Shown one piece after another: positions 35,281 through 43,180 of a DNA stretch of 56,520 nt (the first letter of the stretch is position 1; every line of letters begins with the position of its first letter). The notes beneath the pieces were generated by a model. The model ran no database searches, was not told the DNA's origin, and was given only the letters and a program-made list of their open reading frames with translations. The stretch is from the NCBI GenBank assembly GCA_900538365.1, contig UPXT01000008.1, positions 1-56,520 on the forward strand. The letters are read 5' to 3'. A program made the position numbers and the translations under genes. The stretch is from an uncultured Acidaminococcus sp. Lineage in GTDB: Bacteria > Bacillota > Negativicutes > Acidaminococcales > Acidaminococcaceae.

Positions 35281-36675
35281 CTAGGCGTGGCGCGTCACCG
35301 TGAAGCGGTAGAGGGAGATGGGTTCTGCGGCGCTGATGCCGCCTTTTTGCCGGGCAATCTGGACCTGTTGGGAAACACTTTCCACACCGTCAAGATTGGG
35401 AAGAAGGAGCCCCCGGCGCGTTCCATCGAGGCTTTCGGTGATGATGCCATAGCGTTTGGGGTCAAGGGCGGATTCATCTGCTGCTCGTTCTGGGACGCCA
35501 AGAATATCGACGGAATAGACAAGGTCCGGCAGTTCCTCTTTGCGTACTGCAGGAAAGCGGGGATCATCTAGGGCAGCGCTGATGCTATTTGCTATGATTT
35601 CAAGGGCCGTGTTTTCCTTCGTCGGAGCAATGGTCCCAATGCATCCCCTAAGGTTTCCATAAAGGTGGAGGGACACAAAAACACCGTGACGGGTACCTGT
35701 CAGTGCTTCTGGGAGGTGATCCGGCAAAGGCAGGGGATGCCCCGTTGTGACAATTGTTTCAACGCTCCTGCGGGCAAGGGTCATATAAGGGTCTTCCCGC
35801 TGCTTTTGGGCTTTTCGCTTTTCTGCAAGCCGCTGCTGCAGGACTCCTGCCAGCTGGCGCTCGGGATTGACCCCTGTGACGGAAAAGCCCACAACACCGT
35901 AGCCGACACCAAAAATGCCCTCGTAGGAGTGACGTGTCGGGGAAACGGCAAGGCCGTCCAAGACGCCTGCCATGATCCAAAAAGAACGGAGCCCGCATTC
36001 GGCAGCTTTCTTTGAAAAGGTGGGGTCCATGGTGAGCAGGGAGAGAAAATCCGCTTTTTCAAGAAAAGCCAGGCAGGCCTTGTCCCAAAGGGGGCCTTCC
36101 GGGGCATAGCCGTAAGGGCCATCTTCCCGGAGCTTGTGGGATAGATCCCCGCTGGCAATGAAAATGACCCGGCGTTTCAGGGCGGACGCGGCTTCGGCGA
36201 TGGTCTTTCCCAAGGTATAGTGGGCTTCCGGAGAAAGGCCGGATAGGCCAATACGGACAATCTTCAGGGCGTTTACATCGCCATGTTTTTGGTAAAAGTA
36301 AAGCGGCAGGAGGGTCCCATGATCAAGCTCCGGGTGACGCGTTCCCAGGAGCCCTGCGGCAAGGCCCTTGCGTTCTGCCCTGTCACTGATTGCAGCCGCC
36401 AGGGCTTTGTCATAGCTCACGTTGATGCGGACTTGAGGAGCGCCAAACTGCCCAAAACTTCCTTCGGCCTCCGTTCCTGGGGAAATGGCAAAGTATTCCA
36501 TATAGGCATCGGCATGAGGACTTGTGATGACGAGCGTATCGGCATGAAAGGATGCAGCTTCCTCCATGATCGCATCATAGGCGGCACTCGTACGGGCAAT
36601 CTTCTTTTCTTCCCCTTTCCCGATTTCAGGGATAATGATGGGCGGATGGGGAACCGCGTAGGCTGCAATAATCAT
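35281..36675 (-). CDS. AmmeMemoRadiSam proteins B and A fused (Memo-AMMECR1)
   Basis: A 464-residue fusion. Residues 1 to about 270 are a Memo-type domain related to extradiol dioxygenases (AVPHPPIIIPEIG at the start, VITSPH around 50, IFIASGDLSHKL near 165-180 with metal-ligand-like histidines). Residues from about 290 form an AMMECR1 domain with the hallmark LRGCIGTIAP and SVDILGVPE. In many genomes these are separate amrB and amrA genes. It is upstream of amrS on the same strand, separated by 150 bp. Function of the system is not established. Confidence 0.9.
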   Translation of the reverse strand: MIIAAYAVPHPPIIIPEIGKGEEKKIARTSAAYDAIMEEAASFHADTLVITSPHADAYMEYFAISPGTEAEGSFGQFGAPQVRINVSYDKALAAAISDRAERKGLAAGLLGTRHPELDHGTLLPLYFYQKHGDVNALKIVRIGLSGLSPEAHYTLGKTIAEAASALKRRVIFIASGDLSHKLREDGPYGYAPEGPLWDKACLAFLEKADFLSLLTMDPTFSKKAAECGLRSFWIMAGVLDGLAVSPTRHSYEGIFGVGYGVVGFSVTGVNPERQLAGVLQQRLAEKRKAQKQREDPYMTLARRSVETIVTTGHPLPLPDHLPEALTGTRHGVFVSLHLYGNLRGCIGTIAPTKENTALEIIANSISAALDDPRFPAVRKEELPDLVYSVDILGVPERAADESALDPKRYGIITESLDGTRRGLLLPNLDGVESVSQQVQIARQKGGISAAEPISLYRFTVTRHA

Positions 36676-36699
36676 AGCAATACCCTTCCTTTCCTGTGG

Positions 36700-36721
36700 G
36701 CGCCGGAAGGCGCTTTTTTTT
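36700..36721 (+). terminator. Plus-strand terminator in the amrAB 5' region
   Basis: A short GC stem (GCGCC, loop ggaa, GGCGC at 36700-36713) is followed by eight T residues on the plus strand. No plus-strand gene precedes it within 2.4 kb, so it may stop antisense transcription. In the amrAB transcript the same stem lies just ahead of the ribosome site. Confidence 0.6.
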
Positions 36722-36730
36722 ATTGTAGCA

Positions 36731-36775
36731 CGAAAAAAGGCCCTTTCGCTTTAGAAAGAGCGAAAGGCCTTTTGA
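36731..36775 (-). terminator. Second terminator downstream of the rnf operon
   Basis: On the minus strand a stem of about 13 bp with one bulge (around 36738-36750 and 36759-36770) precedes six T residues. It backs up the terminator at 36837-36874. Confidence 0.75.
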
Positions 36776-36836
36776 ACAGATGAAGGAGACGGACCAAGGG
36801 GGGAATGAGTATTCAAGAAAGATGGCATAAAGTGTG

Positions 36837-36874
36837 AAAAAGAGGCAGGAAATCTTTACGGATTTCCTGCCTCT
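36837..36874 (-). terminator. Terminator of the rnf-apbE-UDG operon
   Basis: A 14-bp perfect stem (agaggcaggaaatc at 36841-36854 with 36861-36874) with a 6-nt loop precedes five T residues on the minus strand, directly after the glycosylase gene. Confidence 0.88.
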
Positions 36875-36881
36875 TCTACAT

Positions 36882-37520
36882 TTATTCCCGCTTGCGGAAG
36901 CGGGCAAAGAGATTGATTGGATGTTCGGAACAAAAGGGATAATCGGGGACGGCTTCGAGGACTTTGGCCTTTGCCGCTTCAAGGTCATGGAAGACCTGCC
37001 ACTTGGCGTCAATCTGGGCTTTCCCCGATAGGCGCAGGAGGTAGGACGGATGGAAGGTGGCAATGGCGTCAAAGCCTTGGTTTGTTCGGAACCATTGACC
37101 TCGCTCCCTCGTGATGCGGGCTTCGGGCCCCTTGAAGTATTTGAGGGCTACGCCGCCCAAGGCGATGATGACTTTGGGTGCAACAAGGCGCAGCTCTTCG
37201 TCAAGGATACGATGGGCACAGAAGGCAGCTTCTTCCGGCGTCGGTGTCCGGTTGTTCCTGGGCCGGCACTTGATGACGTTGGTTGTAAGGACATGGTCCC
37301 GCGTAATCTTGACGGACCAGAGCGCCTTATCCAGGAGCTGCCCGCTGGGGCCGATAAGGGGACAGCCATAGTCATCCTCGACGCCGCCCGGTCCTTCGCC
37401 GACAATGACAAGGGGACTGTGGGGATCCCCAAACCAGCCAACCGGAGCAATACAGTCACCGCGCAGGGGACAGGCTGTACAATCTTCCATTTTTCTTTGG
37501 AGTACGTCCAGTTCCTCCAT
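36882..37520 (-). CDS. Family 4-type uracil-DNA glycosylase
   Basis: A 212-residue Fe-S glycosylase removing uracil from DNA. Visible: the CTACPL pair (C14/C17), GEGPGGVEDDYGCPLIGPSG for the GE(A/G)PG catalytic motif and phenylalanine-loop region, TNVIKCRPRNNRTP with a further cluster cysteine, and ATFHPSYLLR for the leucine loop. ATG 37520 follows aaggaggtcttttt; a TTG just before is less likely. It is the last gene of the rnf operon, an unusual neighbour with no obvious functional link. The two terminators lie after it. Confidence 0.9.
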   Translation of the reverse strand: MEELDVLQRKMEDCTACPLRGDCIAPVGWFGDPHSPLVIVGEGPGGVEDDYGCPLIGPSGQLLDKALWSVKITRDHVLTTNVIKCRPRNNRTPTPEEAAFCAHRILDEELRLVAPKVIIALGGVALKYFKGPEARITRERGQWFRTNQGFDAIATFHPSYLLRLSGKAQIDAKWQVFHDLEAAKAKVLEAVPDYPFCSEHPINLFARFRKRE

Positions 37521-37533
37521 CAAAAAGACCTCC

Positions 37534-38067
37534 TTATTTGCGCAGGCATTCGTTGGGTGGGACCCGCTTCAGGAAAATGCCCGCAACAAGTCCCGTAAAG
37601 ATGCCCGTAGGAATTCCAATTCCGATGAGAAAGGGCAGGTAGCTCACTAGGGCCGTGCTCTGCATGAGCACCATGGCCGCAAGGATTTGACCGCAATTAT
37701 GGGTGAAGGCACCGAGGACGCCAACGCCGACGGTGGAAAACCAATCCTTCTGGACGGCAAGGGCCATGAAAAGAAAACTTAGGACCGCACCGGCAAGGCC
37801 AATGCTGAAGCCTGGGGAAAAAAGGCCGGTAAAAAGGAGGCCTGTCAAAAGGATCCTCGCTGCCAGAAAAAGGGCCGTCCGTTCCGTTCCGTAGAGGTAG
37901 AGGACGATGATGGTCACGGCATTGGCAAGGCCCAAATGGGCTCCCGGCAAAGGCAGCAGGTAGGCTACGGTTGATTCGGCAAAGCGCAGGGCAATGGCCG
38001 CTGCCAAAAGGATCCCAAGCTGGGTCAGGTCGTGGGCACTGAACCTCTTAGCGGAGGATGGCATCAT
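37534..38067 (-). CDS. Gx transporter family / heptaprenyl diphosphate synthase component I-like protein
   Basis: A 177-residue membrane protein of five or six helices, with the family signature LLPLPGAHLGLANAVTII and FSPGFSIGLAGAVLSF. Members resemble ECF S components and are often annotated as heptaprenyl diphosphate synthase subunit I, without firm proof. It commonly travels with ApbE and a NusG domain II protein next to rnf genes, as here, so a role in flavin or cofactor supply is conceivable (inference). ATG 38067 follows aaaggagcgtgaac and overlaps the previous gene by 20 bp. Confidence 0.82.
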   Translation of the reverse strand: MMPSSAKRFSAHDLTQLGILLAAAIALRFAESTVAYLLPLPGAHLGLANAVTIIVLYLYGTERTALFLAARILLTGLLFTGLFSPGFSIGLAGAVLSFLFMALAVQKDWFSTVGVGVLGAFTHNCGQILAAMVLMQSTALVSYLPFLIGIGIPTGIFTGLVAGIFLKRVPPNECLRK

Positions 38068-38425
38068 GTTCACGCTCCTTTGCAGTACTTTGGAGGGTCA
38101 GAAGCACTTTTTCCGGGACGCAGGCAATGGTTTCTCCCGGTTTCTGGATCCGGCCTTCCTTGATGCAGATTTTATCGGGGCAGGGTGATGATTCAACCCA
38201 AGCTCCCTCCTTATTATAGACGATGATCATCTGTCCGTCATCCACATCGATGGTCAGTTTCGTATCAGCCGTAACTTTTCCCAGGTCCACGCGCTTGATG
38301 ACGGCCCGATCTTTTTGGATGACCAGTTCCTTATGGGTTCCCTTCTGGGCCATATTGATGAAGAGAAAGCTGAGTACGGCTGCAAGAGCCATGACGGCAA
38401 TGAGCCGTCCGTCATTTTTGCGCAT
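38048..38425 (-). CDS. NusG domain II-containing protein
   Basis: A 125-residue protein with one N-terminal membrane helix (about 8-26) and an outward beta-rich NusG II domain containing ESSPCPDKICIKEGRI and ETIACVPEKV. The three conserved cysteines (CPDKIC and the later C) are typical. Such proteins neighbour apbE and rnf genes in many anaerobes; their role is unknown. It starts 11 bp after apbE with aaaggaggttttc. Confidence 0.85.
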   Translation of the reverse strand: MRKNDGRLIAVMALAAVLSFLFINMAQKGTHKELVIQKDRAVIKRVDLGKVTADTKLTIDVDDGQMIIVYNKEGAWVESSPCPDKICIKEGRIQKPGETIACVPEKVLLTLQSTAKEREHDAILR

Positions 38426-38436
38426 GAAAACCTCCT

Positions 38437-39447
38437 TTATTGATCTTGGACAAAGCGGTCCTTGAGTCCGCTGGAAATGTAGAGCGTTCCGTCCAGGTCT
38501 TGATAGACCATTTCAAGGGACAAATTGTTTTCAACAAGGGCCATGGCGTCCTTGGGCGTCATGACAAAGAGCAGGGTGGAATAAAAATCCGCCCAAAAGG
38601 CCGATTGGGTGACGACCGTGACTGAATGGGCATTGCGGCTGGGCCAGCCTGTCCGGGGATCGAGAATATGATGGTAGCGGATGCCGTTGACTTCATAATA
38701 GCGCTGATAGTCGCCGCTTGTTGCAATGGCCGTACCGGGAGGAACTGAAAGGGTTCCCAGGACCTTTTCCGGATCTTTCGGGTCCTGGATGCCAATGCGC
38801 CAAGGTTTATGATCAGGCTTTTCCCCAAGGACCTTGATATTGCCGCCGGCGTTGATGAGGGCGGTTTGAAAGCCGCCTTCTTTCTGGAGGACCTTGGCCG
38901 CTTCTTCTACGGCGTACCCCTTTGCTACGGCCCCCAGATCGAGCTGGGTTCCTGGCATGAGGGTAAGGGTTCCCGCTTTTTCATCGATGCTGACGCGGGT
39001 GCCTTTGGTCAGGGTGAGGGCTTCAGCAATTTCAGCTTTGGACGGCACGATTTTTTTCTCGCGGCTGTCATTCCAGATCTTGATGACAGGACCTAAGGTG
39101 AGGGAAAGTTCCTGATGGGGATGGCTAGCTGCGCTTTTTAGGATGGCAAGGAGGTGGGGGGCCGCTTTTTGGGGACCCATCCCTGCCTTTTCATTGATGG
39201 CATAAAGGTCATCGGGACCATGGGACGCATAGGAATCCGTTTCATCAGCAATTTCTTGGAAGGCGGCAAAAGCTTTGTCGGTTGCGCTTTTGAGGGTGGC
39301 CTCACTTTTCCCTGCTGTTTCAATGGTGACGATGGTATCCATCATGAAGCGCGTGTCCTCATGATGGATGATGCTGTTTTGGTCTTGAAAAAAGCAGCCT
39401 TGAAGAAACAGGCTGCTTAAAAGAATCATCCATATTTTTCTCATCAT
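38437..39447 (-). CDS. apbE: FAD:protein FMN transferase, lipoprotein form
   Basis: A 336-residue ApbE: lipoprotein signal with lipobox LFLQGC (C18), then MDTIVTIE, the conserved INAGGNIKVLG, the GTAIATSGDYQRYYE and YHHILDPRTGWP segments forming the FAD/Mg site. It transfers FMN onto threonines of RnfG and RnfD outside the inner membrane. It lies 30 bp after rnfB, so enzyme and substrates are made from one transcript. An ATG at 39444 is an alternative start. Confidence 0.94.
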   Translation of the reverse strand: MMRKIWMILLSSLFLQGCFFQDQNSIIHHEDTRFMMDTIVTIETAGKSEATLKSATDKAFAAFQEIADETDSYASHGPDDLYAINEKAGMGPQKAAPHLLAILKSAASHPHQELSLTLGPVIKIWNDSREKKIVPSKAEIAEALTLTKGTRVSIDEKAGTLTLMPGTQLDLGAVAKGYAVEEAAKVLQKEGGFQTALINAGGNIKVLGEKPDHKPWRIGIQDPKDPEKVLGTLSVPPGTAIATSGDYQRYYEVNGIRYHHILDPRTGWPSRNAHSVTVVTQSAFWADFYSTLLFVMTPKDAMALVENNLSLEMVYQDLDGTLYISSGLKDRFVQDQ

Positions 39448-39477
39448 AGATCCATTCTTTTTGAAATGGTGCCTAGC

Positions 39478-40383
39478 TTACTGCTGGGCTTCTTGGTTGA
39501 GGTTTTCTGCCGTCTGGCAGGCAACGCAGCCCACCGGATCCGGTCTTTTTGCTGAGGGCTGGGGAGCTTCAAGCGGCGTAACCTTGACCAGGCACTTGCG
39601 TGGGCATTTCTGTACGCACAGACCGCAGCCAACGCATTTGTCGTAATCGATGACAGGGATACTGCCATTGACGCCGTCTTCCATGGTGATGGCTTGTTTC
39701 GGGCAGTTCTTGGCGCACAGGCCGCAGCTGATGCAGGAAACGCCGCAGTCCGTCATAGCGGCTTTGCCTTTTTCACGGTTGTTGCACTGGACGAGGACCT
39801 TGTTCGAGGCTTTCATCATTTCGATGAGGAACTGCGGGCACGTGCTGGCGCAGGCACCGCAGCCAACGCATTTATCATAGTCGAATTGGGGCAGGCCATT
39901 TTCGCCCATGGACAGGGCACCGAAGCTGCAGGCGTCGACGCAGGCACCGCAGCCAAAGCAGCCAAAGTTGCACTGGCCAGGGCCGCCGGCGGTAGCCGCA
40001 GCGAGGAAGCAGTTCTTAACGCCTTCCCGTTTGTATTTGGCAGGGCGGTTTTCTTTGCAGCCATTGCAGTGGAGACGGGGAATCATGCGGACGGCGTTTT
40101 CGTCGTCGTCAGCTGCAAGGCCCATAACCGCTTTGATGGCCTTTTTGTTTTCAGCAGCACAGGCTGCACACTTCATGGCACCTTCTTCTTGGCCAGCGAC
40201 AATGGCATCTGCCATGGCAGCGCAGCCAGCATAGCCGCAGCCGCCGCAGTTGGCGCCCGGCAGGAGGGCCAGGATTTCATCCTTACGGGGATCTTCTTCA
40301 ACGGCCAGTTTCTTGCCGGCGATGGCAAGGATGGCACCGAAGACGCCGCCCAGGATGGCAATGATAATAACAGCAGTTTCCAT
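39478..40383 (-). CDS. rnfB: Rnf complex subunit B
   Basis: A 301-residue Fe-S protein: an N-terminal membrane helix (about 3-24), the CGGCGYAGC-type 4Fe-4S domain (about 46-70), then four ferredoxin motifs (CFGCGACVDAC, CVGCGACASTC, CISCGLCAKNC, CVGCGLCVQKC) and a C-terminal CVAC. It takes electrons from reduced ferredoxin into the complex. It is the last of the six rnf genes, followed by apbE. Confidence 0.96.
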   Translation of the reverse strand: METAVIIIAILGGVFGAILAIAGKKLAVEEDPRKDEILALLPGANCGGCGYAGCAAMADAIVAGQEEGAMKCAACAAENKKAIKAVMGLAADDDENAVRMIPRLHCNGCKENRPAKYKREGVKNCFLAAATAGGPGQCNFGCFGCGACVDACSFGALSMGENGLPQFDYDKCVGCGACASTCPQFLIEMMKASNKVLVQCNNREKGKAAMTDCGVSCISCGLCAKNCPKQAITMEDGVNGSIPVIDYDKCVGCGLCVQKCPRKCLVKVTPLEAPQPSAKRPDPVGCVACQTAENLNQEAQQ

Positions 40384-40400
40384 ATCTTTCAGCTCCTAAC

Positions 40401-40979
40401 TCAATGAATACCGCTCATTCCCATCATGGCGATGGACATGCAGGCGGCCGTAATCAAGGCAATCGGCAGGTTTCTCAAGCAGCTGGGGATCATATCCTCA
40501 TTGAGCTTTTCGCGGATGCAGGAGAAGAGCAGGATGGCCATGGTGTAACCCAGGGACGTGCCGATGGAGTTGGCAACAGACTGCAGGAAGTTGTAGTTGG
40601 ATTCAACGTTGATGAGGGCGATACCCAAGATGGCGCAGTTCGTGGTGATCAGGGGCAGGTAAATCCCCATGGCCTTATGAAGGGCGGGCATCGTCTTTTT
40701 CATGAACATTTCAACGAGCTGGACCAAGGTCGCAATGGACAGGATGAAGACGAGGGTCTTCAAATAGGTCAGGTCGAAGGGCACCAGGATGAGGTGGTAC
40801 AGGGCATAGGAAAGCATAGTGGCAAGCAGCATAACGAAGGTTACGGCTGCACCCATGCCAAGGGAGTTGTTGAAGTTCTTGGAAACGCCCAAGAAGGAGC
40901 ACATGCCCAGGAACCGGGACAAGATGATGTTGCTGACGAAGATGGAACTGAATAAGATTCCAAAGATACTGTCTCCCAT
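40401..40979 (-). CDS. rnfA: Rnf complex subunit A
   Basis: A 192-residue integral membrane protein with six helices; FVSNIILSRFLGMCSFLG at the N-terminus and TTNCAILG in the middle carry the two cysteines that hold an intramembrane 2Fe-2S centre with RnfE. Its start overlaps the rnfE stop by one base (taatg). Confidence 0.96.
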   Translation of the reverse strand: MGDSIFGILFSSIFVSNIILSRFLGMCSFLGVSKNFNNSLGMGAAVTFVMLLATMLSYALYHLILVPFDLTYLKTLVFILSIATLVQLVEMFMKKTMPALHKAMGIYLPLITTNCAILGIALINVESNYNFLQSVANSIGTSLGYTMAILLFSCIREKLNEDMIPSCLRNLPIALITAACMSIAMMGMSGIH

Positions 40980-41572
40980 TAACGAGCATCTCCTTTCTGA
41001 CGGAAGTAGTTAACCATAGCAAAGACGAAGCCCATGGTCAGGAAGGCACCTGCCGGCAGGATGAAGATGAGGACCGGGGTGTAGGCGCTGCCAAGCACGA
41101 CATGACCAAAGAGTTTGCCGGAACCGATGAGTTCACGGAAGAGGGCAATGAGGCTCAGGGCGAAAGTAAAGCCAATGCCCATGCCGATGGCATCGAGGGC
41201 GGAGGAAACAACGCCGTGTTTGCAGGCAAAAGCTTCTGCACGGCCCAAAACGATGCAGTTAACTACAATCAGGGGAACGAAGACGCCCAGGGATTCATAC
41301 AGGGCCGGAACAAAGGCGTTCATCAGCATTTCCAGGATGGTTACGAGGGATGCGATGACGACGATGTAAGCCGGGATATGGACCTGATCAGGAATGAGTT
41401 TCCGGATCAGGGAAATGATGATGTTGGAGAAGAACAGGACAAAGGTAAAGGCACAGCCCATACCGACCGCGTTCTCCAACGATCCGCTTGTTGCCAGGGA
41501 GGGACAAACACCCAGGAGCTGGACAAACAGCGGGTTTTCTTTAATGATACCTTTTGTCAAATCTGACAGCAT
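40979..41572 (-). CDS. rnfE: Rnf complex subunit E
   Basis: A 197-residue paralogue of RnfA with inverted topology. NPLFVQLLGVCPSLATSGS and VNCIVLGRAEAFA supply the partner cysteines for the shared cluster. It starts 5 bp after rnfG. Together A and E form the electron path across the membrane. Confidence 0.96.
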   Translation of the reverse strand: MLSDLTKGIIKENPLFVQLLGVCPSLATSGSLENAVGMGCAFTFVLFFSNIIISLIRKLIPDQVHIPAYIVVIASLVTILEMLMNAFVPALYESLGVFVPLIVVNCIVLGRAEAFACKHGVVSSALDAIGMGIGFTFALSLIALFRELIGSGKLFGHVVLGSAYTPVLIFILPAGAFLTMGFVFAMVNYFRQKGDAR

Positions 41573-41577
41573 GCCGA

Positions 41578-42147
41578 TCAGCCCTTTCCGTTAGCAAAAT
41601 TCTTCATGTAGTGGTCGCGTGCCGCGTTAACGCCCGTAACGACCGCTCTCGAAGTGATGGTGGCAGCCGTGATGGCACGGATGTCATTGTCCTTCGTGGG
41701 ATCTTGTTTGGTAACAACAAGGTCATTTTTCAGGGATTTGCCTTTGAACTGAGCCTGCCATTCCGGTTCGGTGCTGCGGGCACCCAGACCCGGGGTTTCT
41801 GCATGGCTCAGGACCTTGATGCCTGTAATGGTCCCTTTCTCGGCATCGATGCCGACCATGAGTTTGATCTTGCCGCCGTACCCGCTGGGATCGACAGTGT
41901 AGATATAACCGTTGGCTTTGCCGCCTTTACTGGATTTTTGAATGTCGCTGATGAGGTCTCCCGGGGCCTTTTCCTTTTGGAGGTCACCCAGGTCAGGGAG
42001 GACCTGCTTGTAAGCTGCTTTCGTATCAGCTTCGTGTTTTTTGGCAATGATTTCCTTGGTCCCTTCATGGGCGCCAGCAACGAGGGCAACACTGGCAGCG
42101 CAGGTGATGAGAAGGGTGGATGTCAGTTTTACGAAGAAATTACTCAT
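41578..42147 (-). CDS. rnfG: Rnf complex subunit G (flavoprotein)
   Basis: A 189-residue protein with one N-terminal helix and a periplasmic domain. The flavinylation site reads RAITAATITSRAVV (157-170), with T163 as the expected FMN-bearing threonine. The usual form is D-x-x-S/T-G-A-T, so the aspartate is arginine and the glycine alanine here. It accepts FMN from ApbE and carries electrons. It overlaps rnfD by 4 bp. Confidence 0.94.
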   Translation of the reverse strand: MSNFFVKLTSTLLITCAASVALVAGAHEGTKEIIAKKHEADTKAAYKQVLPDLGDLQKEKAPGDLISDIQKSSKGGKANGYIYTVDPSGYGGKIKLMVGIDAEKGTITGIKVLSHAETPGLGARSTEPEWQAQFKGKSLKNDLVVTKQDPTKDNDIRAITAATITSRAVVTGVNAARDHYMKNFANGKG

Positions 42148-43160
42148 TTTTTGAGACCTCCTCCGAAGGATACGTTCCGGACGAACCGGTCAATCATCGG
42201 GGTAACCATGTTCATCATCAGGATGGAGTAGCAGACGCCTTCGGTGTAGCTGCCACGCAGACGGATCAGGGAGGTCAGGACGCCTAGGCCAATGGCATAG
42301 ATGATCTTGCCTTTTTTGGTAATCGGGCTCGTGACCCAGTCAGTTGCCATGAAGAAGGCGCCAATCATGAGACCGCCGGCAAACAGATGATACAGGGGGA
42401 AGGTGCTGGGGTAGCCCATAACGGCACCGTACACACCCGTCAGGATGGCAACTGTGACGAGATAGAAGACAGGGATACGCCAATCAATGAGTTTCTTGTA
42501 GATGAGGTAAAGACCGCCAAGCACGAGGGCCGGTACACAGGTTTCACCAAGGGATCCGCCGACATTGCCCCAGAAAAGGTTCATGAGGTCAGGAAGCTTG
42601 ACTGCACTGGCTGCACCGCCGGCCTGCCAGATTTTTTCCGTGGCGCGCATGACAGCAAGCGGGGTGGCTGTGCTGACTGCGTCGGAAGCAGCTGCCGTAG
42701 CCGGAAGGACCCAGTTTGTCATCTGCTGCGGGAAGGAAGCCAGCAGGATAGCACGGCCGATGTGGGCCGGGTTGAAGATGTTGCAGCCCAGGCCGCCGAA
42801 GACAGCCTTGCCGACAACAATGGCGAACATGCTGCCCATGGCCGCAAACAGGGGCGGCATGGAGGCCGGCAGGCACATTGCAAGGAGCAGGCCCGTCAGG
42901 GCTGCACTGCCGTCCTGTACGGTGTTGGGCTTGTGCATGACTTTATTGCAGATGGTTTCAAAGACAATGGCAGAAACAACACAAGTCACCATGACAATGG
43001 CGGCGCTCATGCGGAAGTAATAAACAGAAGCAATGATAGCCGGTACAAGGGCCAACATGACTTCTCTCATGGACTTGCCGATGGTCAGCCCGCAGTGCAT
43101 ATGCGGGGAGGAGGTGACAAGAACCAATGGCGTAGGCTCTTTAATAGGTTCCATAATCAA
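42144..43160 (-). CDS. rnfD: Rnf complex subunit D (flavoprotein)
   Basis: A 338-residue membrane subunit of about nine or ten helices with the FMN attachment site STATPLA (163-169); T166 is the predicted modified residue. GGLGCNIFNPAHIGRA is a strong RnfD/NqrB marker. It forms much of the ion channel. Located between rnfC and rnfG in the canonical CDGEAB order. Confidence 0.95.
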   Translation of the reverse strand: MIMEPIKEPTPLVLVTSSPHMHCGLTIGKSMREVMLALVPAIIASVYYFRMSAAIVMVTCVVSAIVFETICNKVMHKPNTVQDGSAALTGLLLAMCLPASMPPLFAAMGSMFAIVVGKAVFGGLGCNIFNPAHIGRAILLASFPQQMTNWVLPATAAASDAVSTATPLAVMRATEKIWQAGGAASAVKLPDLMNLFWGNVGGSLGETCVPALVLGGLYLIYKKLIDWRIPVFYLVTVAILTGVYGAVMGYPSTFPLYHLFAGGLMIGAFFMATDWVTSPITKKGKIIYAIGLGVLTSLIRLRGSYTEGVCYSILMMNMVTPMIDRFVRNVSFGGGLKK

Positions 43161-43180
43161 TATCCAGTCCTTTCGCGTAA

